Positions 27,901-35,667 of a stretch of DNA of 64,000 bases are shown one piece after another. Source of the DNA: Pseudarthrobacter sp. NamE2 (GTDB taxonomy: Bacteria > Actinomycetota > Actinomycetes > Actinomycetales > Micrococcaceae); assembly GCF_005796205.1 (NCBI RefSeq), contig NZ_VAHN01000006.1, forward strand, positions 124,001 through 188,000, written 5' to 3'. Made by a program: the position numbers and the translations under genes. How positions within the stretch are numbered: the stretch's first letter is position 1; the number at the start of each line of letters is the position of its first letter. The notes below the pieces were generated by a model. That model worked only from the letters and a program-made list of their open reading frames with translations, made no database searches and was not told the DNA's origin.

Positions 27901-28494
27901 ACGTCTGCACTCATTGAAGCGATGAGACGTCAGCACGCCCTGACCGATGACTTGGCGACGACGCTGCAAGCGATTCTAATCAACCATCACCATGTCGGAT
28001 CGGTCTTTCGCCGGGAGTGGTTAGAAGCCGCTGCTGTACTCGACGGGTGGCGAGCTGGCGGCTGTGCCAGCTATATCGCTTGGGCTCCCCTTGGAATCGC
28101 TCCGGAGGAGCCTGTCCGTTTTGTCCTGGAGGCGCTCACCCGATCGGCCAATGACCCCGGTTCGGTCCAAGGTTGGGTGGAGGCTACCTCTCGTTGGCTT
28201 ATTCGTATTGGCGCCCACGACGCTTACTCAAACCTGGTGTTGTTTCTACAGAGGCTTCTGGAGCAGAGCTGGCTTACCGCGAATCAGCTGCCCTTCGTAT
28301 TAGCGGGCGTTCGAGCGGCAGCGACCAAGGCGGATATCGCTGATCCCTTTGAAGAAGCTCTAGCCAGTCACTACCAGGGACTTACGGAAACGGCAGGGCC
28401 AGAATTGGCATCCCAGTATGTACGCGGCCTCGTCCAGCAGACAGAGGCCAACGACCGCTGGGTGACACACCGCATAATCCTTACCAGCAACTGA
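24955..28494 (+). CDS. Very large TPR-repeat protein with C-terminal PIN-like nuclease domain
   Basis: 1179 residues. The N-terminal 90 residues are amphipathic and Trp-rich (ITAWQRVSLSWIVAWRARG) and may contact a membrane or partner. From about 200 to 780 the sequence is alpha-helical with recurring TPR-like units (for example WFTAANAYLRSDDKKAAVECARHAL and GRWAEAAEAAAQLMSHDPHNPSAVW). The last third contains a PIN-like core: a first Asp in VVVDVSALEALGHF (about residue 838), a second acidic pair in PLWCDDASIRQLAASLGIESFG (about 965) and a GTSALIE strand end. PIN domains are metal-dependent RNases. No adjacent antitoxin is evident. Codon choice is AT-richer than in the flanking catabolic genes. 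A sensor-effector defence role is inference. Confidence 0.75.
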   Translation: MAAEWAIGIASKAAGPILGKLTITAWQRVSLSWIVAWRARGQVKALHLPVPEYWSFRRYLSGPEPLAALKSGDPERVERLAEDLRRQPFGASWALTADESSQVVSALLSAYTQGLTVNEAIEVQSSATRAEIRSALIPPASVFDSDLQFMAPLRAKHAKILAADWPAVQRFVHEFVAAEDPATALRDWAQNRPSWLGQPNSQALLWMADLASDFGLNTEAIELIDQGLKQGATPAAYWEVRRELLREAPTPAAQRERMMHQAGHPLADAIIAALDNAPARALDILKTWETPEAPERALKTSMQCQFLAAQGDIDGAVRLARLALENDEITGPAQLAADYLLHRGTSRESRLHFSDLEISLELALDVRNRIRRWRGPSHRAVATAIQAAQALGNSRMAWKLTQTSPNGEATVQEASNKDIRQRALIIAAEIRPDNEVVTLLENESDPLSGLEAKALMAEHREDKKAALELWLEAANLATTPSEQFRIGLHLAMHGTISSKLQALASTNEDLVSDIKLIAEAFSGVAGQFEALRTRARQRRPLAFALYKYFDSRAEFAQAAQVAANAAEQWSDAELWFTAANAYLRSDDKKAAVECARHALATANSQWGKQEDVWRLLIENLSAVGRWAEAAEAAAQLMSHDPHNPSAVWALVECQMRLGQLDEAWRTYADFGGKPSPRNEHEAIVRIELWRRNQKAGDALSDLLKVLDAFSASKQVRVMATKALLGAPEDLPEAVSEQIRTRFAELLPSLEDVFVPQTVDLDDPLATLDTLVAQIPDTSDLDRQVEEGELPFGLAASVHHRSYVELLACRTGTAFSGNAAAFNQEVSTAISARNLEVVVDVSALEALGHFEQELGDQLLGYIRDIVAPLEQMLDSIQALDALAHRSTMSVGRTSAGTAQIHTIPEQEADQRFSRAKHVHTRLQGMRCQGRSTRTNIPSAKAEGKVFVWLTALDLAMDEPRKPLWCDDASIRQLAASLGIESFGTSALIEAMRRQHALTDDLATTLQAILINHHHVGSVFRREWLEAAAVLDGWRAGGCASYIAWAPLGIAPEEPVRFVLEALTRSANDPGSVQGWVEATSRWLIRIGAHDAYSNLVLFLQRLLEQSWLTANQLPFVLAGVRAAATKADIADPFEEALASHYQGLTETAGPELASQYVRGLVQQTEANDRWVTHRIILTSN

Positions 28495-28687
28495 TCGCAG
28501 CCTCATCGTCATAGAAAAGCAGGCGACCAGTCACCCTGCCCTCGACGACAAGATCCGGAACAGCTCAGCGCCCAGTAGAGCAAAGATCCCGCTCGGGCTG
28601 ACGATTGCCGAACCGATGGTCTCCGCAACGGAAATGTTTCCGTTGTCCTTCCGGCTCTCTCACGTCGCTGTTTGAGATACTTCATCC

Positions 28688-29113
28688 ATGTCTGAAGAAC
28701 GCCATGGTGAAAAATGGAATATTGGAGACCGTATACGCTATCCGCATCCGAATCCAGATAGTCGTCGAACAGTCGAGGGAACGATTCTCGACAAAACCTG
28801 GGGCCGGGAGAGCGGAACCCCGATCTATCACTTCACCGTCAAAGCCGACGGTGAAACAGAAACTTGGGTAATTGGTCCCAACGTTATTCAACCTGCCACA
28901 GGAGCACCGACACCGGCGTCTGTTGAAACGGCCGCGGCCCCTGATGCCAACGCGCAGCCTAGCGATAACCTTTCTCATGGCTCCGAAACAGCTGCACCCG
29001 TGGAGTATCCCGAACCGTTCCCCGAAAAGACCGGTTTCGGTCCGCTCGACGCAGACAACCAACGCGAATGGCGGAAAGACAAGGCCCGGTGGGAGAAGGA
29101 AAACAGGCCATAA
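28688..29113 (+). CDS. Hypothetical protein
   Basis: 141 residues, unknown. Residues 10-65 look like a small beta domain (WNIGDRIRYPHP, GTILDKTWGRESGTPIYHFTVKADG) that might bind nucleic acid, KOW/SH3-like. This is followed by a Pro/Ala-rich linker and a charged C-terminal tail (DNQREWRKDKARWEKE). It lies 190 nt behind the TPR-PIN gene on the same strand but has its own spacing, and is followed by a strong bidirectional terminator. Confidence 0.6.
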   Translation: MSEERHGEKWNIGDRIRYPHPNPDSRRTVEGTILDKTWGRESGTPIYHFTVKADGETETWVIGPNVIQPATGAPTPASVETAAAPDANAQPSDNLSHGSETAAPVEYPEPFPEKTGFGPLDADNQREWRKDKARWEKENRP

Positions 29114-29217
29114 GGCCCGGCAAGCCTACTTCCGAGTGGGATTTCGTCCCGGTCACGAGCGGCAGACCTTAAGCCTTGGTTAGACGCATTGATCGCTAAC
29201 AACTAGCCAATTGCAGC

Positions 29218-29254
29218 GCGAAGGGGAGAACGCCAAGCGCTTTCTCCCCTTCGC
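29218..29254. terminator. Bidirectional terminator between convergent genes
   Basis: Perfect 13-bp stem (29218-29230 with 29242-29254, 11-nt loop) in the 166-nt gap between the hypothetical gene and the convergent mobilization operon. It suits both directions. Confidence 0.75.
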
Positions 29255-29279
29255 ACTTGGGTGCATGAGCTAATGGAAA

Positions 29280-30512
29280 CTAACGGCTTAATCCGCCTTT
29301 GCCTCGTTCAGCGCCCACCGCTGCCCCTGCACGAGTTTTTCTAGCCTTGGCCGCGCCCTTGCCCATGGTGACGGCGGCGCTGGGGTGGGCGCCTTCGCTG
29401 CGTGACGCGGTGAGCCGCCCTCGGATCTGGGCTTCGTTGGCGCCGCTGTCCTCCAAGGACTGAGCGAATTTTGCGTGGTGTTCGGCTGAGCCGTAGCCGG
29501 TAGCTGATGTGGCTTCCAGGGTAGGTGCCTGGTCTTTGAGTTGGCTGCTGTCGTTGCCTGTGACGCAGTTTTCGATCTCGCGGCCGATGTTTTCGAGGCG
29601 GGCGAAGAGTTCCTTCTCGGCCCGTTCATACCGTTGCTCCATTGATGCGAATTGAGAGTGTGTGAATCCGCCTTCGGCCAGGAGTTTGGCTTCGTGCATC
29701 GCCTTGGCTGCTTTCACGAACTGGGGATCGTTGAAGTGGGATTCGCCGGCACCGTTGATGGTCGCGGTGGTTTCTTTGCGCAGCTGCTCAATTTCGGGGC
29801 CGTTGATGCCGTCCTTGCCGATAAGGAACAACCGCTCTTTGATGTCGGCGTCTGCAGCCGCGGCAGCTTTGGGGGTTTTCGCGTTGTGGGCGCGTTGCAG
29901 GGCCTGTGCCAGTTCGGGGTTTGCAAGGTATTCCACGGGGACCTGGTGGCGCTCCATTTCAGGTGCCAGTTTCGCCGCCTGGGCTCGAAGTTCTTCTGCC
30001 TGTGCAGCGGCGATCAGCTGCATGGCTTTCTCGTGTCCTGCGGCGGTTTTCCGTGCTTCTTCCTGGCTTCGTGCCAGCTCGTCCAGCCGGGCCTTCTCGG
30101 TTGCGATGGTCGCGATGCCGGATTCGAGGTAGGCGGTGTCCGTGCCGACGTCGTGGGTGTCGATGCCGTACCGGGCTAGGACTTCTTCGCGGATTTTCGT
30201 GGAGGCTTCCAGGGCGGTGGGGTCGTGGTCTTTCCAGCCTTCAGCGACCGCGTGTGCCGTGGCGATGTCGGCCGGCTGTGCCTTGTCCCACCACTCGTCT
30301 TTTTGTACGGGTGCGAGGACGGCGAGGGCTGAGCTGCGTTCAGCACTAAGGCGCGTCTGGGCTTCGTGCGCTGCCTGGGAGTCCAGGTATTCCTGCTGTC
30401 GCTGGGCTTCCTGCCGGCGGCGGGCCAGCGTCTCTGCGATGCGTGCGGCGACCATGAGGGATTGCCGCATTCCGTTGTCGAGAAAGTCGTCGATGCCGTC
30501 TGATTCACTCAT
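29280..30512 (-). CDS. Plasmid mobilization-operon protein of unknown function
   Basis: 410 residues, strongly charged and almost entirely helical, with long coiled-coil stretches (ARRRQEAQRQQEYLDSQAAH near residue 35; EKARLDELARSQEEARKTA near 150). Two repeated Ala/Gln-rich segments are followed by a basic C-terminus (KGAAKARKTRAGAAVGAERG). The frame is open farther upstream, but ATG 30512 has an AGGGGAAC ribosome site and begins MSESDGIDDFLDNG. It lies 31 nt downstream of the relaxase gene and probably belongs to the same transcript. A relaxosome accessory or post-transfer function is inferred only from position. Confidence 0.65.
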   Translation of the reverse strand: MSESDGIDDFLDNGMRQSLMVAARIAETLARRRQEAQRQQEYLDSQAAHEAQTRLSAERSSALAVLAPVQKDEWWDKAQPADIATAHAVAEGWKDHDPTALEASTKIREEVLARYGIDTHDVGTDTAYLESGIATIATEKARLDELARSQEEARKTAAGHEKAMQLIAAAQAEELRAQAAKLAPEMERHQVPVEYLANPELAQALQRAHNAKTPKAAAAADADIKERLFLIGKDGINGPEIEQLRKETTATINGAGESHFNDPQFVKAAKAMHEAKLLAEGGFTHSQFASMEQRYERAEKELFARLENIGREIENCVTGNDSSQLKDQAPTLEATSATGYGSAEHHAKFAQSLEDSGANEAQIRGRLTASRSEGAHPSAAVTMGKGAAKARKTRAGAAVGAERGKGGLSR

Positions 30513-30543
30513 TGGTGTTCCCCTTGCACTAGTGGTGTGATTC

Positions 30544-32181
30544 TTATCGGTCGAGTCCCGGTCCGATGTTACGGCTGGGCTGATGGGTCTTGGCTGGTGT
30601 CGCCGGTGTAGGTGTCGTTGGGACCACCGACCCGGGACGGAGCGGGGCCATGCCGCGGCGGGCAATATCCACCGCCCTCGGCCGTACCGCAGCCTCTTTG
30701 GCCGGGTGCTGTTCAGCTCCTACGGTCACGGCCTTGGGCATCGTCGCAGTAAACGGGGCCAGCTGGTTCTCGACAACTGCCCGGATGCGCTGGGCTTCGC
30801 GGGCACGGCCGGACTGCGCGTGCATTTCATACACCGCGAATGCGGTGTTGATCAGCTGCACCATGAGTGCTGTTTGAGCGGCTGTCTTGTCCTTGCTGGA
30901 CGCTGCCATGAACAACATGGCCGTCCCGGCAATGGAGGGAAGTGCTACCGGTCTGCTGTGCTGGCGGGGTGCGCGCAGCTGGGCTGTACGGGACAGTTCC
31001 GCTGCGGTGGCCGCCAATGGCCCGGGTGTCGATTCGAGCCGGTATGACCAGGCTGCGAAGGCACCGGAAACCTCACGCGCTGCCTTCGCCCAGGTTGCGT
31101 GATCGTCGCGGGGAATGGTGCGCAGCTGGTCGGCCAGTGCTGTGGCGTTGCGGGTGTATTCCACCCACGCATCCGCTGACGGCGTCCTGGTCTCGCGGCC
31201 GTTCGTGAAGGCCTTGCGTTTGTTGCGTGCGGCAGCGTTCCACTCGGCCGCTGCTTCTGTTGCCGCCTGTGGAGTGTCGGTCCATTCCTGCCGCAGTTGT
31301 CCAAGGCGTAGGTCGGTGGCGAGGGTGCCACCGCCGAACCAGATGGGCCGCTCCCCCGGCTTCGGTTGTTCGGCTACGGAGTAGCCGACGATGACGTCGG
31401 TGGTGTTCTTCGCGTACCGTGGCCGGACCAGCAGACCAGTGTCCCTGGCGCGGCGGACGAACTCCGCTTCACTACCGGAGGCGGAAGCGCTGGCACGCAC
31501 TTTGCGGGCGAGGGAGGCCCGGTGCATCTCGCGCTGGTCGCGTGCCGCTGTGGCCTTTTCGGCTCGTTCGTAACCGCGGGTGGCGTGCACGCTGGAGAGC
31601 TCTTCCAGCCCGTACTTTGCCTCCAGAGCCCGGCAAGTTTTCTGGGCCTTGGCGTAGTCACCGTGGGTGGAGGCTTTGGTGCCGTCTTCGCGGACCAGGG
31701 ACACGGCGATGTGGATGTGGTGGTTGCCGTTCTCACTGGTTCCGTGGTTGATCGCGACCCATCGGCACTGTGCTTTGCCGCTGGCTTCGGTGAAGCCCAT
31801 CGCGTCGACGAAGTCGTTGGCGATATCGCCCCACTGCTGGTCCGTCAGGGCGCCTTCCTCGGCGTGCAGACTTAGGGAGCAGTGCCAGACGCTGGCATCT
31901 TTGTAGCCGGCGAAAACCCGCTGCTTCTGCACCGGATCCCAGACCATGTCCTTGACCCGGACCTCGACGCCGAACGCCTTGCGCGGCTGGTCCAGGTGCT
32001 TCGCAATCGCCGCCGCGTCGTCCTTGTCCAGGACACCGTCGTCGTACCAGGCCATGATGGCCGCATCCCCGGCGACCAGGTGCGGGTCGGTGTGCGCGTT
32101 CTTCGTCTTATCCGCATCCGTCGACACCAGGTACACCATCAGGCCGCCCATCCGAGAGCCGCGGGTGATGTTCGGAATCAT
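30544..32181 (-). CDS. Relaxase/mobilization nuclease (MobA/VirD2-like)
   Basis: 545-residue relaxase that nicks oriT and pilots the strand during conjugative transfer. The N-terminus is typical of actinobacterial relaxases (ITRGSRMGGLMVYLV, candidate catalytic Tyr17, then DPHLVAGD). The metal-binding histidine motif lies at His146 and NGNHHIHIAV (His154/155/157). After about residue 220 come a charged linker and a C-terminal region with a hydrophobic segment (ALPSIAGTAMLFMAAS) and a Pro-rich tail. It starts 2 nt downstream of the mobC-like gene. No type IV coupling protein or secretion genes are present, so the element would be mobilizable, not self-transmissible, within this window. Confidence 0.88.
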   Translation of the reverse strand: MIPNITRGSRMGGLMVYLVSTDADKTKNAHTDPHLVAGDAAIMAWYDDGVLDKDDAAAIAKHLDQPRKAFGVEVRVKDMVWDPVQKQRVFAGYKDASVWHCSLSLHAEEGALTDQQWGDIANDFVDAMGFTEASGKAQCRWVAINHGTSENGNHHIHIAVSLVREDGTKASTHGDYAKAQKTCRALEAKYGLEELSSVHATRGYERAEKATAARDQREMHRASLARKVRASASASGSEAEFVRRARDTGLLVRPRYAKNTTDVIVGYSVAEQPKPGERPIWFGGGTLATDLRLGQLRQEWTDTPQAATEAAAEWNAAARNKRKAFTNGRETRTPSADAWVEYTRNATALADQLRTIPRDDHATWAKAAREVSGAFAAWSYRLESTPGPLAATAAELSRTAQLRAPRQHSRPVALPSIAGTAMLFMAASSKDKTAAQTALMVQLINTAFAVYEMHAQSGRAREAQRIRAVVENQLAPFTATMPKAVTVGAEQHPAKEAAVRPRAVDIARRGMAPLRPGSVVPTTPTPATPAKTHQPSRNIGPGLDR

Positions 32182-32183
32182 CC

Positions 32184-32573
32184 CTACATCAACCCCTCAA
32201 TGGTGCGGTCGATCCGCATCGCAACCTCACGCACATAAGCCAAAGCAGCCTTGGCGTCCTGGGGGAACTCGTCGCCGGCGTTGGCATGCCGGGCGATCTG
32301 GTTCACGTTGTTCGACACCCGAGCCAGCAGCGTGTGGATCGCCATCAGTTCAGCCATCGCAGCGCGCCGCTCCGTCGGGGTCTCCGACGACTCCGACAAC
32401 GCAGCGGTCAGCAGCAGGTTCGGGACCGTGACTTTCTGCCGGGCAGCCTTCCCGATCAGCGCGGCTTCTTCCTCCGCCGTAACCCACACATCGCGGCGCT
32501 TCTTCGTCCCCGCAGGCGAATTCGCCCGCCGCCGCCGGGAAAGCCGGGAATGCGCCACATCCTCGGTAGACAC
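32184..32573 (-). CDS. mobC: MobC-like plasmid mobilization accessory protein
   Basis: Small relaxosome protein that helps the relaxase melt oriT. The conserved MobC stretch is clear: LLARVSNNVNQIARHANAGDE (near residue 93), preceded by a basic ribbon-helix-helix-like part (KKRRDVWVTAEEEAALIGKAA). The reading frame is open to 32735, but the upstream part looks noncoding. GTG 32573, with GGGGGAG just before it, gives 129 residues, a normal MobC length; a second GTG at 32558 is possible. It is directly followed by the relaxase gene. Confidence 0.78.
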   Translation of the reverse strand: MSTEDVAHSRLSRRRRANSPAGTKKRRDVWVTAEEEAALIGKAARQKVTVPNLLLTAALSESSETPTERRAAMAELMAIHTLLARVSNNVNQIARHANAGDEFPQDAKAALAYVREVAMRIDRTIEGLM

Positions 32574-32833
32574 GCACTCCCCCAATCCCTCGGTTACCGC
32601 AGTCAAAAGCCCAGCACAGCGACCCCGAAACCGGGGACCCACAAGCCAGTGTGCCAAACGCCGACGCAGGAGTCGTGCAGGACACGCCCGATTACACCCG
32701 TGTAAACGTATAGCTTGCTCCGCCAGGTCGCTCAAGCCCTATTCACACCCCAGGTGCTGACCAGGTCGCCAATTGGAGCTCCGCTGCGCGTCGCTCCAAC
32801 ACAACCGGCATCCGCTGTGGTTACGGTGGGGGC
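32574..32833. other. Probable oriT / divergent control region upstream of the mob genes
   Basis: The 260-nt gap between mobC and the divergent small gene contains the features expected of an origin of transfer. These are a palindrome TTACAC-CC-GTGTAA (32692-32705) followed by an AT-richer GTATAGCTTGCTCC stretch, a CCCCG/CGGGG dyad near 32625-32638, a repeated CCAGGTCGC motif, and a TTGGAGC/GCTCCAA inverted repeat (32773-32799). I cannot identify the nick site. The call rests on position next to mobC-mobA and on dyad density. Confidence 0.5.
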
Positions 32834-33142
32834 ATGCCTACCATCAATATTGAACAGACCCGCAACCAGGCCCGCGCCCTGCTGGATTCGCGCATCGAGT
32901 CCGTCACGAGCCTGGTCAAGACCAGGCAGCGCATCACCGACCTGCGCGAGCAGCTCGCCGAAGCCGAGCGTGAAGACAAGCGCGCCTACGTGCGCGCCAC
33001 CAAAGACGGGTGGAGCCCCGATGAACTGAAGAAGCTCGGGCTCGAATCCGGCGCCGCAGCGCGGCGCCGGAAACCGGCCACCACCCGCACCACAGACGAC
33101 AGCACGCCGTCCTCAGCCAGCGGGGACACCGGGGCTGAGTAA
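32834..33142 (+). CDS. Hypothetical plasmid protein, coiled-coil
   Basis: 102 residues, not recognised. One long charged amphipathic helix covers residues 5-60 (VTSLVKTRQRITDLREQLAEAEREDKRA), then SPDELKKLGLESG and a Ser/Thr-rich basic tail. It diverges from the mobilization operon across the putative oriT and is terminated by a large hairpin, so it is a single-gene unit. A relaxosome or transfer-regulatory role is conceivable but unsupported. Confidence 0.65.
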   Translation: MPTINIEQTRNQARALLDSRIESVTSLVKTRQRITDLREQLAEAEREDKRAYVRATKDGWSPDELKKLGLESGAAARRRKPATTRTTDDSTPSSASGDTGAE

Positions 33143-33153
33143 ACCTGCCCCTC

Positions 33154-33211
33154 GTCCACATGGGCACGGCAAAAGCTGAAACCTACGGGCTTTTCCCGTG
33201 CCCACGTGGAC
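33154..33211 (+). terminator. Large hairpin terminator
   Basis: Arms of more than 15 bp: GTCCAC plus TGGGCACGG pair with CCGTGCCCA plus GTGGAC, extended inward by CAAAAGC/GCTTTT. It lies 12 nt after the stop of the preceding gene. The following 390 nt (33212-33600) show no supported gene. Confidence 0.75.
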
Positions 33212-33600
33212 GACGGGACCCACCCGACCGGCTGAACACAAATGCCAGGACACCATCCAAGGGCACGTCACCATCCGCTACCGGCGCATGTGCACAGCCT
33301 CCGAAGTCACAACGCACCAGCGGCCCCCTTTCCCATGGTCCAAGCCCGATGCTTCCGACGCGCCCAGAGGGGCGGCTGGGTTTCTTCAGCAGGGACGACA
33401 GGGGACGAGACGATCAGGCATCTCCGGATACATATGAAACCACTCGAGGGGGCCGGCTTCTAAGGCACAAGGGGGCTTTCCGGGCCGGTACAGAGCGGTA
33501 CGAATCACCACAATCGTGCGCAGGCCCGCGTGATCCCAGCAAAGGGACCAGCCGCACCCAGAGGATTTCGCAAGAAGCGGTGTCCGGCTAGAAACTGAAG

Positions 33601-33631
33601 AAGGCCGGCACCTGTCATAGGTGCCGACCTT
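33601..33631. terminator. Terminator of the HTH-ParB-like-SSB gene group
   Basis: AAGG-C-CGGCACCT pairs with AGGTGCCG-A-CCTT around a 5-nt loop, 23 nt beyond the stop of the minus-strand HTH gene. Confidence 0.7.
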
Positions 33632-33653
33632 CGCAGTCTCAAACGCTCGCGGG

Positions 33654-33941
33654 TTAATCGTCCTCGGGGGCCTCGCCCTCGGCGACCTGGCCCGAAGCAA
33701 TGCGTTCCGCTGTCTTTTCGTAAGCGGCCTCAATGTACGCGGCCAGATCGTCTTCGCGGACCCTCCAGACACCCCTCCCGCCGAACTGCGCCGCCCTCAG
33801 CTCACCACTGCGAACCAGCGCGTAGACCAGCGGTTTGCCGAGGTTCAGGACTTCCTCGACCTGCTCCAGCGTCAGCATCTTGGGAAACGGGCCGGCCACC
33901 GGCGCGCTGTTCCTGCTTACTTCTTCGGTCCGCTTAGCCAC
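33654..33941 (-). CDS. Excisionase-type helix-turn-helix DNA-binding protein
   Basis: 95 residues. Residues 22-65 form the HTH_17/MerR-like fold of excisionases: MLTLEQVEEVLNLGKPLVYALVRSGELRAAQF followed by the wing RGVWRVREDDLAAYIE. Such proteins act as small regulators or recombination directionality factors on plasmids and islands. It is the last gene of a run of minus-strand plasmid genes, 2 nt after the preceding gene, and ends at a hairpin terminator. Confidence 0.8.
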   Translation of the reverse strand: MAKRTEEVSRNSAPVAGPFPKMLTLEQVEEVLNLGKPLVYALVRSGELRAAQFGGRGVWRVREDDLAAYIEAAYEKTAERIASGQVAEGEAPEDD

Positions 33942-33943
33942 GG

Positions 33944-34210
33944 TTATGTTTCCTCGTTTCGGTGCTGCATTTCATCCAACGTTCTCTGTCCCCGGCGTAG
34001 TTCGCCGGCCTGCACCGGAGGCCATGGCTTACCGCCGTTGTACTTGCGTTGCAGGCGCTTCACCTCACGCATCGTTGCCCTGACGATAAGGTCGGAAACG
34101 CTCGCGTCGCCCTCCTGCAGCCCGGCGGCCTTGAACGCGGCCCGGACCTGTCCCGCCTGGTCCTCGGTGTAGTACGGCGTGAACGCCGGAAACCGCTTCG
34201 GTTTCGCCAT
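33944..34210 (-). CDS. Small plasmid protein, possible centromere-binding (ParB-like) factor
   Basis: 88 residues: a basic start (MAKPKRFPAFTPYYTEDQ), then two helices that could make a ribbon-helix-helix-type dimer (AGQVRAAFKAAGLQEGD, SVSDLIVRATMREVKRLQRKYNG). This resembles the C-terminal DNA-binding unit of small centromere-binding proteins on actinobacterial plasmids. No ParA ATPase is adjacent, so partition is only a suggestion. ATG 34210 has AGGAG 8 nt upstream; two in-frame TTG codons just before it are ignored. Confidence 0.6.
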   Translation of the reverse strand: MAKPKRFPAFTPYYTEDQAGQVRAAFKAAGLQEGDASVSDLIVRATMREVKRLQRKYNGGKPWPPVQAGELRRGQRTLDEMQHRNEET

Positions 34211-34225
34211 CAACAAAGCTCCTGG

Positions 34226-34675
34226 TTAGACGGTACGCAGCGTCCGCGGCCAGGGGTGCAGGCTGTCCAGGTAGCCCTTCCCCAGGGACATCGTCCCGTC
34301 CTCGTTAAAGCGGATATCCGAGTGCTGGTGGCTGCCGCCGGCATGAGCGATCGCCGCCAGGACCAGGTCCAGGTTCTCGCGATCCAGTCCCGGCACGATG
34401 TCACCCAAAACGGCGGGAACGTCCTCAGCCAGTGACGCCGCCAGCATGAGGAAGCGGCGCTCCCCGCCCGACAGTGCGCCGGCCTCTTCCGGGATGGACG
34501 CGAAGTCGATCCATGCACTTACCTGCCCGGGTCCTTGCGGCTCTGTGCTCGTGTGGACCCAGGGGTTCCCCGGGGCAGCGAACTTCCCGCCAAAGCCCCG
34601 CAGCAGCAGCTCCGTTGCCGCCTCGATGGTGTACATGCCCCTGGCCCAGGCGCGGAGGTCATCTGCGTGCGTCAT
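34226..34675 (-). CDS. Hypothetical plasmid protein
   Basis: 149 residues, not recognised. It opens with helices (DDLRAWARGMYTIEAATELLLRGFG) and later has a GALSGGERRFLMLAASLAED stretch that superficially recalls an ABC signature motif. No Walker A is present, so I do not call an ATPase. It ends in a short beta-like part (HSDIRFNEDGTMSLGKGYLD). A clear AAGGAACACCGCT ribosome site precedes ATG 34675. It sits between the SSB gene and the small ParB-like gene in one transcript. Confidence 0.65.
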   Translation of the reverse strand: MTHADDLRAWARGMYTIEAATELLLRGFGGKFAAPGNPWVHTSTEPQGPGQVSAWIDFASIPEEAGALSGGERRFLMLAASLAEDVPAVLGDIVPGLDRENLDLVLAAIAHAGGSHQHSDIRFNEDGTMSLGKGYLDSLHPWPRTLRTV

Positions 34676-34761
34676 AGCGGTGTTCCTTCTTACTCGCGGT
34701 TGGGATTAGCGGGTTGTGCCTGTCGGGGCCAGCGTACCTGCCGGCCCGACAGCTGTACTGC

Positions 34762-35667
34762 TTAGAAGGGAGGTTCGGAGTCGGGTCCGTTGCCCCATCC
34801 ACCGGCGGCGTTGCTGTTGGCCGGCACGACCCAGGGATCGTCCTGCGGGCCGGATTGCGGCTGGTTGCTGGCGCTGACCTGGTAGCCGTTCCCCTGCCCG
34901 CCCTGGGGGCTGCGCTGGGTGCGGTTGACCTTCGCGTTCGCGTACCGGAGGGAAGGGCCGATATCGTCGACTTCGAGTTCGATCACAGTGCGCTTCTCGC
35001 CTTCCTTGGTTTCGTAGGAACGGGACTTCAGCCGTCCGGTGGCGATCACGCGCGTGCCCTTGGTCAGGGACTCGGCCACGTTCTCAGCTGCTTCCCGCCA
35101 GACACTGGCCCGGAGGAAAAGTGTCTCCCCGTCCTTCCACTCGTTGGACTGACGGTCAAAGGTCCTGGGCGTTGAAGCGATGGTGAAGTTCGCTACGGCC
35201 GACCCACTCGGAGTAAAGCGCAACTCTGGTTCCGATGTCAGGTTTCCAATGACAGTAATCGTGGTTTCGCCGGCCATGATGGTTCCTTTTCCTCGTGTGC
35301 TGGTGATGTTCTCGGTATCTGTTGCGGGTTCGTTCTGAAGTTCGGTCCCGCCCGGCTCGTCGTGGGTGAGGTCGTTGAGTTGGTACTGGTTCGCAGTGTG
35401 TTCATCCCAGAGCCCGCCCTCCCCGAGCGGGGCTCGGTTGATCGCCTCAAGGTACCCGTCATCCCCTCCTTGGTCCGGGACGGCGTAGCCGTCGTACAGG
35501 TCCTCAACGAGGGGTTCCACAATGGCGGGTTCCACAACGTAGGGGTCCACAGCGTCGGGGATGATCCTGCCGCTGGGGTTGACCTGCCGGAACAGGTCCA
35601 CCTCCAACGGGATCCGTGGGCTGAGGTTGTACCCGACAACCGGGCGCGGGGTGGTCACGGTCGTCAC
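34762..35667 (-). CDS. ssb: Single-stranded DNA-binding protein with an unusual N-terminal extension
   Basis: Residues 131-250 are a normal OB-fold SSB ([21 protein letters not shown], then [32 protein letters not shown] and [13 protein letters not shown]), and the end carries the acidic tip DSEPPF that recruits replication partners. The first 130 residues are an acidic, Pro-rich extension without a recognised domain. GTG 35667 overlaps the upstream nrdH stop (GTGA), which argues for translation of the long form. An internal ATG at 35277 preceded by AGGAAAAGGAACC would give a standard 171-residue SSB. Both forms may be made. Confidence 0.88.
   Translation of the reverse strand: MTTVTTPRPVVGYNLSPRIPLEVDLFRQVNPSGRIIPDAVDPYVVEPAIVEPLVEDLYDGYAVPDQGGDDGYLEAINRAPLGEGGLWDEHTANQYQLNDLTHDEPGGTELQNEPATDTENITSTRGKGTIMAGETTITVIGNLTSEPELRFTPSGSAVANFTIASTPRTFDRQSNEWKDGETLFLRASVWREAAENVAESLTKGTRVIATGRLKSRSYETKEGEKRTVIELEVDDIGPSLRYANAKVNRTQRSPQGGQGNGYQVSASNQPQSGPQDDPWVVPANSNAAGGWGNGPDSEPPF

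Noticed and set aside
33160..33591. Plus-strand open frames in the gap between two terminators
   Set aside because: They start inside the terminator hairpin, lack ribosome sites and read as low-complexity Pro/Arg sequence.
34226..34675. ABC-type signature (LSGGERRFLML) suggesting an ATPase
   Set aside because: There is no Walker A or Walker B motif and the protein is only 149 residues.
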